Positions 5,484-14,321 of a DNA stretch of 20,586 nucleotides are shown piece by piece; within the stretch, counting starts at the first letter, position 1; each line of letters opens with the position of its first letter. The notes beneath the pieces are model-generated. The model was not told the origin of the DNA. It searched no databases and saw only the letters and a program-made list of their open reading frames with translations. Source of the stretch: Saccharofermentans sp. (GTDB lineage: Bacteria > Bacillota_A > Clostridia > Saccharofermentanales > Saccharofermentanaceae). A program made the translations under genes and the position numbers. The stretch spans positions 1 through 20,586 of the forward strand of contig JAILHX010000071.1 of assembly GCA_024695565.1 (NCBI GenBank), written 5' to 3'.

Positions 5484-8400
5484 ATGATCAGATTTAAGAC
5501 TTATAGTGTAATAAGACCTGTATCACGTGAAGTAATCGAAGATGCGTTAAGGAATACCAACGGTAAGGACATCCTCTTCGTTGCGCCTGAGTTTTCCAAG
5601 GCACAGATCGAACGTGAAGTGCTTGCGTATAAGGAACAGGGTTCGAAGGGCGATGGCAGGATCCATACGGAAGAAGGCGACCTTACGCTCTCTGCATCTC
5701 TTGTATCTGGAGACGTCTTAAGTTTCAGGAAGCTTGCAGGCAATATCCTTGACGACCTTGGAACCAACTATGTTTCCGAGGGCGGGGAGATAATGCTCCG
5801 CAATGCGATCTATAACATACTTGCCAACAATAAGAATAAGCTGAATGCATTCGGAACATTGTCTTCTAGGATAGACTACATCAACATGATGATCGCGCTT
5901 CTCGGTGACTTCTCCAGATACGGAGTAGGTATCGATGATATCGATCAGGCGATAAAGACTCTTGATAATCCCGGATCGTCAGTGCCGTTCCTGAATAAGC
6001 TCAAAGACCTTCATCTCATAATGGATGAATTAGAGCAGTTGAATGCCAAGTTTGGTCTTAACCTTCTGCGTGAACCGATTGCACTCGCATGTGATAAGCT
6101 TGCAAAAGCAGATCCGAAGAACCTGTCTTCCAGGCGCGCCAGTGGGCTTGCAAACACCCTTAATTCCAAGATCGTTTTTATCGGCTTCGGTTCAACGCGT
6201 ATGCTTACTCCGAAGGAGATAAGACTTGTATCTCTGTTATCCGAATTAGGATGCGATATCGAGTTTAATGTTATCGTCGGAAAAGCAGATTCACAGTTCT
6301 CGTCCGTTTATAAAAACGGTGAAGATTTCCGTGCCATGCTCGAGGCGTTGGGCGCTTCCGGTTCGGCTCTGGCAGTCCAGGATACTGACGACCCCATAAG
6401 CCTTATAGTTAAGGCATTTGCAACTGATATCAAGCCTGACGGGATCGATGCGCAGGATAAGATCAGACTTGCTGAACTCTCAGGCATCGATGACAGAGTC
6501 GGATATATCTTCAATGAGGTTATTGATCTTACCAGAAATCACGGATACAGATACCGTGACATAAGGATCGTATGCTGCAACGAAGACATAATTCCCAGAA
6601 TGAGGAGCACTGCCGAGATTTATGGCCTTGATATCTTCATTGACCGTAAGATCGCTTTAGGCGGAACGGTCGTTCCTTACATGATGCAGATCCTTCTAGA
6701 GCTCCCGAGAGCAGGTTATACTTTGGAGCTCATCATGAAGGCTATGCGCTCAGGGCTTCTCAGGATCCCGCCTTACATTGCCGACAGCTTCGAGAATTAC
6801 TGTTATGCCAGGAATATCACTGATGCAGGCAGACTTTTTGATGAGAATGCTTATGTTGATACGGACGACGGTGAGCACAAGAAGAAGTACAGACTCTGGA
6901 TAATCGAGGGCACTGTTCCGGGCATTAAGGAAGGTTTTGTCGATAGCGGTAAGTTCTTCTGCGAATATGTCGTAAAGAGATCCTTGATCCCGTTAAGGCA
7001 GGCTTGTGAATCGATCTATAAGGAGAAGACGCTGTCAGGCAAGGCACGTAAGAGCCTTGAATTCTTCAACAGCATGAGAGGCTTTATCGAGCCTCTAAGA
7101 GATGAGTTTATTGCCAGAGGAGATGATGCTGCAGCAGTTGCATTGGTAAGAGGTTATGACGAACTTATCGGTCTTCTTATGTGTTCGACACATGAGATGA
7201 ATAACTGTGAGATAAGCCAGAAGGACTTTCTCACAATGGTCAGGACTGACATGAGGAACCGCACCGAAGGAACCATTCCGCTTAAGGTGGATTCGATTGA
7301 GATAACCACTCCCGAACATGCTTTTGTTACACCGTGCAAGGTTTTGTTTATCATAGGCGCACAGAAGGATAATTTCCCTTACATGAGAATGAGGGAAGGC
7401 CTGTTAAGCAGCTTGGAACTTAAGAACTTATCCAATGCATCTGAGAGTATCGAACTTCCCGATAAAGCGCAGAGTAAGATGAGGGAAGAGTTCGTTACTG
7501 CCTGTCTGCTGCTTGGTGCCGCTGCCGATCTGATCTACATGGTTCATGAATACGGCAAGCCGAAGAGCAGGGTCTTCGAATATCTTGAAGCGTGTGCAAA
7601 ACCGCAGTTCCATATCGTTAATACATTCAAGAATCCCATCGCGGGCGAGACAATCAAGTTCAGACATAATTATGAGGATGCGAAGATTCCTGCTGATGTT
7701 ATGTCAAGGCTCCTTACCGTTAAGAAGGAAGACGGAACAACCGGTAAGGCTATATATGCCAGTGTTTCTTCTATCGAAGGATTCAGGCAGTGTGCTTTCC
7801 AGTCCATGATGCAGAGGCAGCTTCGTATCGAGCCGAGAGAAGACAACACCAAGATCCAGCCCAATTCCTTCGGAAGCCTTATTCACGGCATGTTTGAAGC
7901 TGCATACAGAGCATTAAGAGAAGCAAGTGACAAAGATCCTGCCAAGTTCAGGCAGATAGCAGAGGTCCTTTTGAAGGAGCAGGATAAGTACGATCAGTTC
8001 GCGGATATCTGTCTTAAGAGTTCCGTATCTTCCAGAGCCTCATTCGGATCTGTAGATAAGGAAGGTAATCCCAAGGACAAGGTATTCGAGATGGATACAT
8101 GTGCCAAGCTCAGAAGGATGTTCTCGAAGATGTTCAGAGATGTTCTTACTGACTCCGTAAATACGGGATTTGTCCCGGAGGGCGTGGAAGAAAAGATAGG
8201 CAGCGGCGAACTCGTACTCGATATTCCTTATGAAGGTATCGATCTTAAGTTCAGCGGCTTTATCGACAGATACGACCGCCGCGTGGATGAAGCAAATAAG
8301 ATACACCTGAGGACTATCGATTATAAGAGTGGTGACAAAGCTGTTGATTCTTCGGAACTCCTGAACGGAACACAGATCCAGCTTCCTGCATATTCCGGTG

Positions 8401-8933
8401 CGATCCTCGATAAGCATTCAAAAGAAGGTGATGCCGTTATCGACGATTACGGCTATGTACTGGTAGGACTCAAAGCAAGTGATGACGGTACTCCCATCGA
8501 ATGTCTTCCCAAGCTTGCAGGATACGATGATGAAGCGATGAGGATAGCGATCGATTATTCGAAGCACATTATCAAGGAGAGCATTGACCAGATAGCTGAC
8601 GGTAAGGCTGATGCTGTTACTGCCGAACCGAAGCTCAAGCTCTGCAGCTACTGCAGTTACAAGGGTTATTGCGGCAACGATCCGACGAGTCCCAAGTCAA
8701 GACAGCAGATCGATCTTAGCAGCAGGGGCAAGTACGGCGCCATGGTCGATGCGTGCGAGAAATTCGCCGAGCCTACCAAGTCCGGCAAACAGAGAAAAGA
8801 TCCCGGATACGACGGAATTACCAAGAAGATAGGTGCAGACCAGAGCATGAGCAAGGCTGACAGGAAAGCGATCCTTGCCATGAAGGACATACTCGAGAAC
8901 AAAGATAGAAAGAATGACGGAAAGGAGGAGTAA
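5484..8933 (+). CDS. addB: AddB-like subunit of the AddAB helicase-nuclease
   Basis: 1149 residues, close to the roughly 1166 of Bacillus subtilis AddB. Its C-terminal half holds a RecB-type nuclease with the D946-Y-K948 active-site motif. The four cysteines of the iron-sulfur staple are in place: C770, C1054, C1057 and C1063, with the C-x2-C-x5-C spacing known for AddB. AddB pairs with AddA to resect double-strand breaks for RecA loading; its nuclease cuts one of the two strands and its inactive helicase half scans for the Chi-like sequence. What is odd is the N-terminus: B. subtilis AddB starts with a Walker A of the GxxGSGKT kind, but here the first 60 residues have none, although the following LFVAPEFSKAQIEREV segment aligns by eye with the usual downstream block. 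The gene ends four bases before addA. Confidence 0.88.
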   Translation: MIRFKTYSVIRPVSREVIEDALRNTNGKDILFVAPEFSKAQIEREVLAYKEQGSKGDGRIHTEEGDLTLSASLVSGDVLSFRKLAGNILDDLGTNYVSEGGEIMLRNAIYNILANNKNKLNAFGTLSSRIDYINMMIALLGDFSRYGVGIDDIDQAIKTLDNPGSSVPFLNKLKDLHLIMDELEQLNAKFGLNLLREPIALACDKLAKADPKNLSSRRASGLANTLNSKIVFIGFGSTRMLTPKEIRLVSLLSELGCDIEFNVIVGKADSQFSSVYKNGEDFRAMLEALGASGSALAVQDTDDPISLIVKAFATDIKPDGIDAQDKIRLAELSGIDDRVGYIFNEVIDLTRNHGYRYRDIRIVCCNEDIIPRMRSTAEIYGLDIFIDRKIALGGTVVPYMMQILLELPRAGYTLELIMKAMRSGLLRIPPYIADSFENYCYARNITDAGRLFDENAYVDTDDGEHKKKYRLWIIEGTVPGIKEGFVDSGKFFCEYVVKRSLIPLRQACESIYKEKTLSGKARKSLEFFNSMRGFIEPLRDEFIARGDDAAAVALVRGYDELIGLLMCSTHEMNNCEISQKDFLTMVRTDMRNRTEGTIPLKVDSIEITTPEHAFVTPCKVLFIIGAQKDNFPYMRMREGLLSSLELKNLSNASESIELPDKAQSKMREEFVTACLLLGAAADLIYMVHEYGKPKSRVFEYLEACAKPQFHIVNTFKNPIAGETIKFRHNYEDAKIPADVMSRLLTVKKEDGTTGKAIYASVSSIEGFRQCAFQSMMQRQLRIEPREDNTKIQPNSFGSLIHGMFEAAYRALREASDKDPAKFRQIAEVLLKEQDKYDQFADICLKSSVSSRASFGSVDKEGNPKDKVFEMDTCAKLRRMFSKMFRDVLTDSVNTGFVPEGVEEKIGSGELVLDIPYEGIDLKFSGFIDRYDRRVDEANKIHLRTIDYKSGDKAVDSSELLNGTQIQLPAYSGAILDKHSKEGDAVIDDYGYVLVGLKASDDGTPIECLPKLAGYDDEAMRIAIDYSKHIIKESIDQIADGKADAVTAEPKLKLCSYCSYKGYCGNDPTSPKSRQQIDLSSRGKYGAMVDACEKFAEPTKSGKQRKDPGYDGITKKIGADQSMSKADRKAILAMKDILENKDRKNDGKEE

Positions 8934-8936
8934 GTT

Positions 8937-11900
8937 ATGAAGTTTTCGGCTGAACAGGAAAAGATAATCAACGCGGAACTAAATAACAATCTCGTTTCCG
9001 CATCGGCAGGTTCAGGTAAGACAACGGTATTGACTGCCAGAATAGGTGATGAAGTTAAGAGCGGCACGCTCTCAGTAGACGGAATGCTCGTAGTTACGTT
9101 TACGGAAGATGCAGCATCACACATGGCTGACAAGATCGAAGAAAAATTAAGGAGCCTTCGAAATGAAGCGGTAATGGCAGGAGACAACGATAAGGCTGCC
9201 CTCCTTTCTACACAGATTGACCTTCTTCCCAACGCCTATATCCAGACGATGCACGGATTCTGTTCCCGTGTGATCAAGGAGAAGGGTTATATCTTAGAAG
9301 ACGGCCCGATGGCTGACTTTACCGATCCTTCATGCAGGATCTTAAGCGAGAGCGAACAGGGTGTTCTGCTCCAGAATGCAGTGGATTATGCGATTCAGGC
9401 AATGTATGCAGAATGCGGGTCTGAAGATGATAACTTCGTAAGCTTTACCAGAAGATTCGGTGATGGCAGAAGTGACGCATCTCTTATGGGTATCGTAACC
9501 ACAACATATAAGACTCTTCGAAGTCTGCCTGATTATCTCGATAAGTGCGAAGAGCTGATAAGTGCGCGCGAGAAGAGAGTTGCAGACGGCAAGATAATGT
9601 ATTTCGAAGATGACAATGAGATACCCAAAGTCATCACGGAATATCTCACGAAGATCAGGGATATCATTATGGACAGTGACTTCGATTCCGTTCTTGCAAG
9701 TCACGATACATATCAGATCGTTGAAGAGTTATCCAACGAAGAATTCATAGCTGAAGTCATAAGCAGGATAAATGAGATTATCGAGGCTTATAAGACTCAC
9801 AAGGGAGCGGATTTCTTCAGCTTCCTTGCGCCTCTTAAGGACCTTGCCGGTCTGAAGTATAAGACGATATTCAGAAACGCTGATTTCAGAGGTGACGATA
9901 AGCCTTTCCTGGCAATTATCTCACTCAGGCATTTTATCTCACCTGGCAGCTGGGACGGCATCAAATACGACAACGCTCTGGATCTTCCAGAAGAGTACAG
10001 CAGTCTCATCGGATTTACCGAAGAAGAGATCCTGGCAAATCAGAAGGAAGGCACAAAAGCATGCCGCGCATTTGTCGAACTTCTGAAGAAGACTGACGAG
10101 TACTATGCGAAGGTCAAAAACTCCATGCACGGCATGGATTATTCCGACCTTGAACATACCGCTCATGAGATCTTAAAGAACGATGAAGCAGCTTCTTTTT
10201 ACCGCGAGAAGTTCACCGAGATATTTGTCGACGAATACCAGGACAACACCAGGCTTCAGGATGCGATCATCGCATGCTTCAACAGGAACACGGGCAACGT
10301 ATTCCGTGTAGGTGATATCAAGCAGAGCATCTACAAATTCCGTTTTGCCGATCCCAAAATCTTCGGCAACAGAATGGATGATGTATTGGCAGGAAGAGAG
10401 AAGGGAAATCTCCATTTCCTTAAGGAGAATCACAGAAGCACCTGTGAGGTCCTTGCTTTCGCCAATTACGTGTTCAGGCAGATAATGAGCAGGGAAGCTT
10501 CAGAGATCGAATATGACGATACCCAGTGCCTTAGCAAAGCAGCTGAGACAAGGCACGGCGATATGCCCAGGATAATCGTGACCGATAAGAATGTTCCCGA
10601 TTCTGATGACGGCGATAAGACCAAACCCGAAGTAAGGGCGGTCCTTGCAGCGGTTGAGAGCGAAGTCCGAAGATACCTGGAAGAGTGTACGAGAGTTGAC
10701 GGAAGCAAGACGGAATTTAAGGATATCTGCGTTCTTACGGCATCGAATAATCAGGCTGAGAGGATCGCCAGATATCTTAACGGCTGCACCTTAAAAGACG
10801 GCAGGAAGATCGAAGCTTCGGGAAGATTTACGACTGATGTTTTCGAGGACTTGGATATTCACAGGCTTATCAACTTCCTCATCTGTCTCGGCAACGAATA
10901 CAGGGATGAATATCTGGCAGGAGTAATGCTGTCTAACTACAAGTTCTCGAATTTTACGATAGGCGAGATCGCTGAGATCCAGGCATTCATCCATGAGCTT
11001 GAGGGCGCTTCCATAGAAAAGCAGCCCTTGATGCTAAGGCTCAGGGTTTACATCGATAAGTGTGACAGTGAACTGGCATTAAGAGTTAAGCATTTCGTCG
11101 ATGTTTTCGACAAGATAAGAATGAGTTCGATGGTTACGGATATAGATGACATTATCGAGCTTATCTATAGAGAGACAGGCATTAAGGCGACGCTCGAAGC
11201 CAGAGAAGGTGACAGCAACAAGTTTGATGTCTTTAAGGACTGGTTGTCTGAGAGCTTCAAGCTCAGAGGTTCTGACCTTTCAGGTATCGCTGATGAACTT
11301 GAGCAGATGAAGATCCACATCAAGAAGGCTGATATCGAAGTCACTGATGCCAACAAGAACAAGATCACTACCATGACCGTTCACAAGAGTAAGGGTCTTG
11401 AATTCCCGTTCGTGATCCTGGTTGCCACAGGCGGACAGGATGAGAGGAAAGATACTCTTACGAGCATCATGTTCGACCGTGATGACGGCTTCATAACTGA
11501 AGATTACGATGCAGAGAACATCACCAGAAGCCATTCGTTCGAGCAGTATATCTACAAGATGAAGATGAGGCTTCAGTCCAATGCCGAGACATGCAGGCTC
11601 CTCTATGTTGCGCTTACGCGTGCAGAAGAGAATCTGTCGATAATCACGAGCTGTGATGTCGATGACAAGGCTAAGGCAAGTCCCATGAGGAAGGCTTTTG
11701 CACAGGCGATAGATTACGAAGACGAGCAGTTCGACAGAAGACATTGGCTCGCCGGAGATATGAAGCTTCCATACTGCCTTCTGAGTGCTCTTGCAAGGAG
11801 CAAAGACGGCGAGAAATTAAGGCAGATAGCTGAGACAGGAGACTTAAAGCCTTCTAATGCGGTTATTTTCAGAGACCTTGACGGCAATGAGACTAAGGGT

Positions 11901-12731
11901 TTTGAGGTCTGCGAACTGTCAGCGGAAGAGATCACTTCTCTTTACGAAGCACAGAAGACCCGGGCCGCACAGCATGCCGAAGAGGAAACAAAGGAAGATG
12001 CCGGCAAAGAAAAGCCTGAATTTGACAGCGACGGCAAGCTCATATTGCCTGAATATAAGTACAGTGACAGTGTGGATATCCCGTTCAAGCTGTCGGTAAC
12101 GGGCATAATAGGCGACAGGAAGCCTAAAGACAATGTCCACGTTGATCTCCAGATCAAGAGCATCGATGATTTTGACAGCCCCAATGTATCGATGCTTACG
12201 GCGGCGTCGAAGGGTACTATCCTTCACAGGATCATGAGATTCATCGATTTTGAAGGCATAAGGAACGGCTCGATAACATTTGACATGGAGATCGAATCGC
12301 TGATCGATGGAGGCTATCTCAATATCTGTTCTCCGGATAATGCCAGGAAAGTCGCAAATGAGTTCAGGGACGGTATTGAAGCTTTCTGCAAAGATCCCGG
12401 ATGCGGTGACGTGATCAAGAGTTTTGCAGACGGCAGCGCCCGTTCGGAGAAGCCCATCGTATTCTCAATCTATACCAACGGAACAGAAGGTGATTCCGTT
12501 CTGGTTCAGGGTATCATCGACCTTCTATACAAGACCGGCGAAGGCTATACGATCCTCGATTACAAGACTGACCGTTTAGATGGGGCAACTCCTGAAGAGC
12601 GCGCATCAGAAGCAAAAGAGAGGCATTCGTTCCAGCTCAATAACTATGCTGCCGCATGTGAAGAAGAGGGCATGAAGATCGCCCATAAGCTCTTGTATCT
12701 TGTCCGCTATGGAGAATTTGTTGAGGTTTAA
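8937..12731 (+). CDS. addA: AddA, UvrD-like helicase and nuclease subunit of AddAB
   Basis: 1264 residues (B. subtilis AddA has about 1232). It contains the full superfamily 1A helicase set: Walker A ASAGSGKTT with K28, VTFTEDAA as motif Ia, Walker B D432-EYQD-436, GDIKQSIYKFRFADP as motif III/IV, TMTVHKSKGLEFPFVILV as motif V and LLYVALTRAEENL as motif VI. A C-terminal RecB-type nuclease has D1208-Y-K1210. It is the motor that unwinds broken ends 3' to 5' and its nuclease trims the 3' strand before Chi. A strong AAAGGAGG (8921-8928) lies within the end of addB and 8 bases before the ATG, so the subunits are translationally coupled. The stop codon overlaps the stop codon of the convergent tadA gene; no terminator is visible between them. 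Confidence 0.95.
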   Translation: MKFSAEQEKIINAELNNNLVSASAGSGKTTVLTARIGDEVKSGTLSVDGMLVVTFTEDAASHMADKIEEKLRSLRNEAVMAGDNDKAALLSTQIDLLPNAYIQTMHGFCSRVIKEKGYILEDGPMADFTDPSCRILSESEQGVLLQNAVDYAIQAMYAECGSEDDNFVSFTRRFGDGRSDASLMGIVTTTYKTLRSLPDYLDKCEELISAREKRVADGKIMYFEDDNEIPKVITEYLTKIRDIIMDSDFDSVLASHDTYQIVEELSNEEFIAEVISRINEIIEAYKTHKGADFFSFLAPLKDLAGLKYKTIFRNADFRGDDKPFLAIISLRHFISPGSWDGIKYDNALDLPEEYSSLIGFTEEEILANQKEGTKACRAFVELLKKTDEYYAKVKNSMHGMDYSDLEHTAHEILKNDEAASFYREKFTEIFVDEYQDNTRLQDAIIACFNRNTGNVFRVGDIKQSIYKFRFADPKIFGNRMDDVLAGREKGNLHFLKENHRSTCEVLAFANYVFRQIMSREASEIEYDDTQCLSKAAETRHGDMPRIIVTDKNVPDSDDGDKTKPEVRAVLAAVESEVRRYLEECTRVDGSKTEFKDICVLTASNNQAERIARYLNGCTLKDGRKIEASGRFTTDVFEDLDIHRLINFLICLGNEYRDEYLAGVMLSNYKFSNFTIGEIAEIQAFIHELEGASIEKQPLMLRLRVYIDKCDSELALRVKHFVDVFDKIRMSSMVTDIDDIIELIYRETGIKATLEAREGDSNKFDVFKDWLSESFKLRGSDLSGIADELEQMKIHIKKADIEVTDANKNKITTMTVHKSKGLEFPFVILVATGGQDERKDTLTSIMFDRDDGFITEDYDAENITRSHSFEQYIYKMKMRLQSNAETCRLLYVALTRAEENLSIITSCDVDDKAKASPMRKAFAQAIDYEDEQFDRRHWLAGDMKLPYCLLSALARSKDGEKLRQIAETGDLKPSNAVIFRDLDGNETKGFEVCELSAEEITSLYEAQKTRAAQHAEEETKEDAGKEKPEFDSDGKLILPEYKYSDSVDIPFKLSVTGIIGDRKPKDNVHVDLQIKSIDDFDSPNVSMLTAASKGTILHRIMRFIDFEGIRNGSITFDMEIESLIDGGYLNICSPDNARKVANEFRDGIEAFCKDPGCGDVIKSFADGSARSEKPIVFSIYTNGTEGDSVLVQGIIDLLYKTGEGYTILDYKTDRLDGATPEERASEAKERHSFQLNNYAAACEEEGMKIAHKLLYLVRYGEFVEV

Positions 12732-13255
12732 GGCTTGTTCTTCTTTTTGCCTGCGTCACGGACTCTGATCGCACGGAAGAAGTCGAGCATCATCTGAGAG
12801 CATTCTTTCTCGAGAATGCCGCCTTCGAATTCGACTTTATGGTTATGTCCGTGTGACACGTCGAAAATATCATTGCAGGAGACGACTGCGCCGCTCTTGG
12901 GTTCGTAAGCTCCGAAGTAGACTTTGCGGATCCTGGACTGGATGATTGCTCCGGAACACATGGTGCAGGGCTCCAAGGTCACGTACATGTCCATGTCTTC
13001 GAGTCTCCAGTCACCGAGCTTTTTGCAGGCTTTATCAATAGCAATGACTTCGGCGTGGGCAAGGGAATTGCCTCTGGTGAGGCGGAGATTATGAGATCTC
13101 GTGAAGATCTTGCCGTCTTTTACGATGACGCAGCCTATGGGGCATTCACCGAGTTCAATAGCTTTCTCAGCTTCTTTTATAGCCTCGAGCATAAACTTCT
13201 CCTTGTCGGAAGAAGGCTTGAAATCAGGATATAACTTGGATTTGCGGCTTGGCAC
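12728..13255 (-). CDS. tadA: tRNA-specific adenosine deaminase TadA
   Basis: 175 residues on the minus strand. The zinc deaminase signature is complete: H67-A68-E69 with the catalytic glutamate, and P96-C97-x2-C100 in TLEPCTMCSGA. The FGAYEPKSGAV segment after it is characteristic of TadA, which converts A34 to inosine in tRNA-Arg(ACG), an essential step in most bacteria. It is unlikely to be a cytosine or guanine deaminase given that segment. The start is a GTG at 13255 preceded by TGAGGT seven bases away. About 20 extra N-terminal residues rich in K and S precede the usual start of the fold, and a lysine-rich tail follows. It converges on addA. Confidence 0.93.
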   Translation of the reverse strand: MPSRKSKLYPDFKPSSDKEKFMLEAIKEAEKAIELGECPIGCVIVKDGKIFTRSHNLRLTRGNSLAHAEVIAIDKACKKLGDWRLEDMDMYVTLEPCTMCSGAIIQSRIRKVYFGAYEPKSGAVVSCNDIFDVSHGHNHKVEFEGGILEKECSQMMLDFFRAIRVRDAGKKKNKP

Positions 13256-13287
13256 GGTCAGACCTCACAGTTCGGTTGTTAGGAAGA

Positions 13288-13317
13288 ATAATACAGACGG
13301 GAAGAATGAAGTGTCAA
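13288..13317 (-). promoter_or_regulatory. Promoter of tadA
   Basis: On the minus strand a perfect TTGACA (13317-13312) is followed after 18 bases by TATTAT (13293-13288). Its -35 box lies only 17 bases from the -35 box of the divergent promoter at 13335-13363, so the two promoters stand back to back. Confidence 0.65.
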
Positions 13318-13334
13318 GTGAAAGTAAAATGTGC

Positions 13335-13363
13335 TTGACGATTATTCATTAGCATATTATAAT
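13335..13363 (+). promoter_or_regulatory. Strong promoter of the leader RNA, zinc-ribbon gene and probably rpoD
   Basis: TTGACG (13335-13340), 17 bases, then a perfect TATAAT (13358-13363). The start would be near 13370, about 130 bases before the first coding ATG. It is among the best promoters in the window and no other convincing promoter was found before rpoD. Confidence 0.78.
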
Positions 13364-13367
13364 TAAC

Positions 13368-13503
13368 GCTTGCTATAAGCAGAACTATGCCTGCACGAAG
13401 GGAATGCCGTTTTTACGGCTTGTTTGTACCTATGACCCTGGTTCTTTAGTTGGGCTGGAGATTTGCTTAAGGCGTTACTTTAACGAAAAAGGACGATTTT
13501 TTA
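13368..13503 (+). promoter_or_regulatory. Long structured leader RNA of unknown type
   Basis: Between the promoter and the ATG at 13504 lie about 130 untranslated bases with several complementary pieces. TAAGC (13376-13380) pairs with GCTTA (13465-13469), AGAAC (13381-13385) with GTTCT (13441-13445), and AGGG (13399-13402) with CCCT (13436-13439). GCCGT-TTTT-ACGGC forms a tip hairpin at 13406-13419. A second hairpin CGTTA-CTT-TAACG (13473-13485) lies directly before the AAAGGA ribosome site. The overall shape, a rod with asymmetric internal bubbles, could be a riboswitch-like leader or a separate small RNA such as 6S. I see none of the conserved cores of the common riboswitches, nor the SRP RNA signature. 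Confidence 0.45.
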
Positions 13504-14253
13504 ATGGCAACAAAACAAGGTATGTGCAAGAACTGCGGTTCGCTGGTCATGTTCGATGACAGAGATGAGCTTTGCGAGTGCGTATTCTGCAATTGTGTTT
13601 TCCCTTCAAAAGAAGCTGCTGAGCTCCTCGAGAATCCCGACGGACACGAGTTCAAGAATGAGAAGTTCGAGAAGCAGTCAGGCGAAGGCGTTAAGCATTA
13701 TTATTCCAATCCTGTAATGCCTGATGTTATCGAGAAGGCAGTTCAGAGGGACATTACATCCAAGAAGCAGTCTGATTCAGCTAAGCTTAAGCCTAACGAA
13801 TTCGAGATCTCTCCAAACGATGTCAAGGCTCCCAAGAAGCTGATCATCGGTATGATAGTAGGAGGAGTACTTCTCGTCGGTATCATTCTGGCGATTGCAT
13901 TCCCTCTTTATTTCAGCCGTAAATCTCTCACTGACTCAATTACGACAGATATCGATAAGGTTTTCGAGTCCGTTGAGACCGATAACTCTTATGCATCAAC
14001 ACAGTTTAATGTTTATGGACTTACCTGCCAGTACGTTAAGCTCGGACTTGCAGGTTCGATTACAGATGCTGATGCACAGACTCTGTATTCCAACTACTTG
14101 AGTCTCCGTTCGGAGAAGCGCGGCGATGCTTCCGGCGATGTTGAGATGTACATCTATACTCCTGACACCATTTACTTTGTCAACAAAGACGGTATGACAA
14201 AGGATGTCCAGGAGCCCGTTGAGATCGTTGAGCCCACTGAAGAGAGCAAGTAA
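13504..14253 (+). CDS. Zinc-ribbon single-pass membrane protein, function unknown
   Basis: 249 residues. The N-terminus has a rubredoxin-like zinc ribbon, C8-x2-C11 and C26-x2-C29, with two further cysteines (C24, C31) beside the second knuckle. A charged linker rich in E, K and D follows to about residue 110, then one membrane helix at roughly 113-137 (KLIIGMIVGGVLLVGIILAI). The remaining 110 residues would be extracytoplasmic if the zinc ribbon stays inside; this part resembles no domain that I know. Zinc ribbon plus membrane anchor plus outer domain is common in Bacillota but poorly characterised. It sits between a strong promoter with a long leader and rpoD, and probably shares a transcript with rpoD. 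It has no resemblance to a known anti-sigma factor. Confidence 0.75.
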   Translation: MATKQGMCKNCGSLVMFDDRDELCECVFCNCVFPSKEAAELLENPDGHEFKNEKFEKQSGEGVKHYYSNPVMPDVIEKAVQRDITSKKQSDSAKLKPNEFEISPNDVKAPKKLIIGMIVGGVLLVGIILAIAFPLYFSRKSLTDSITTDIDKVFESVETDNSYASTQFNVYGLTCQYVKLGLAGSITDADAQTLYSNYLSLRSEKRGDASGDVEMYIYTPDTIYFVNKDGMTKDVQEPVEIVEPTEESK

Positions 14254-14321
14254 TCCTTACTGCCGTTTAGCGGCATTCGGATTTGGACAATTATTAGACA
14301 ATCTATGAGGTGATCTATCAG

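Noticed and set aside
13368..13503. SRP RNA (ffs), considered because it often neighbours tadA in Bacillota.
   Set aside because: The conserved GGAAGGAAGCAGC-type loop of SRP RNA is absent from the stretch and from both strands of the gap.
14261..14275. Terminator between the zinc-ribbon gene and rpoD.
   Set aside because: A five-pair hairpin with no T-run after it; unlikely to stop transcription.
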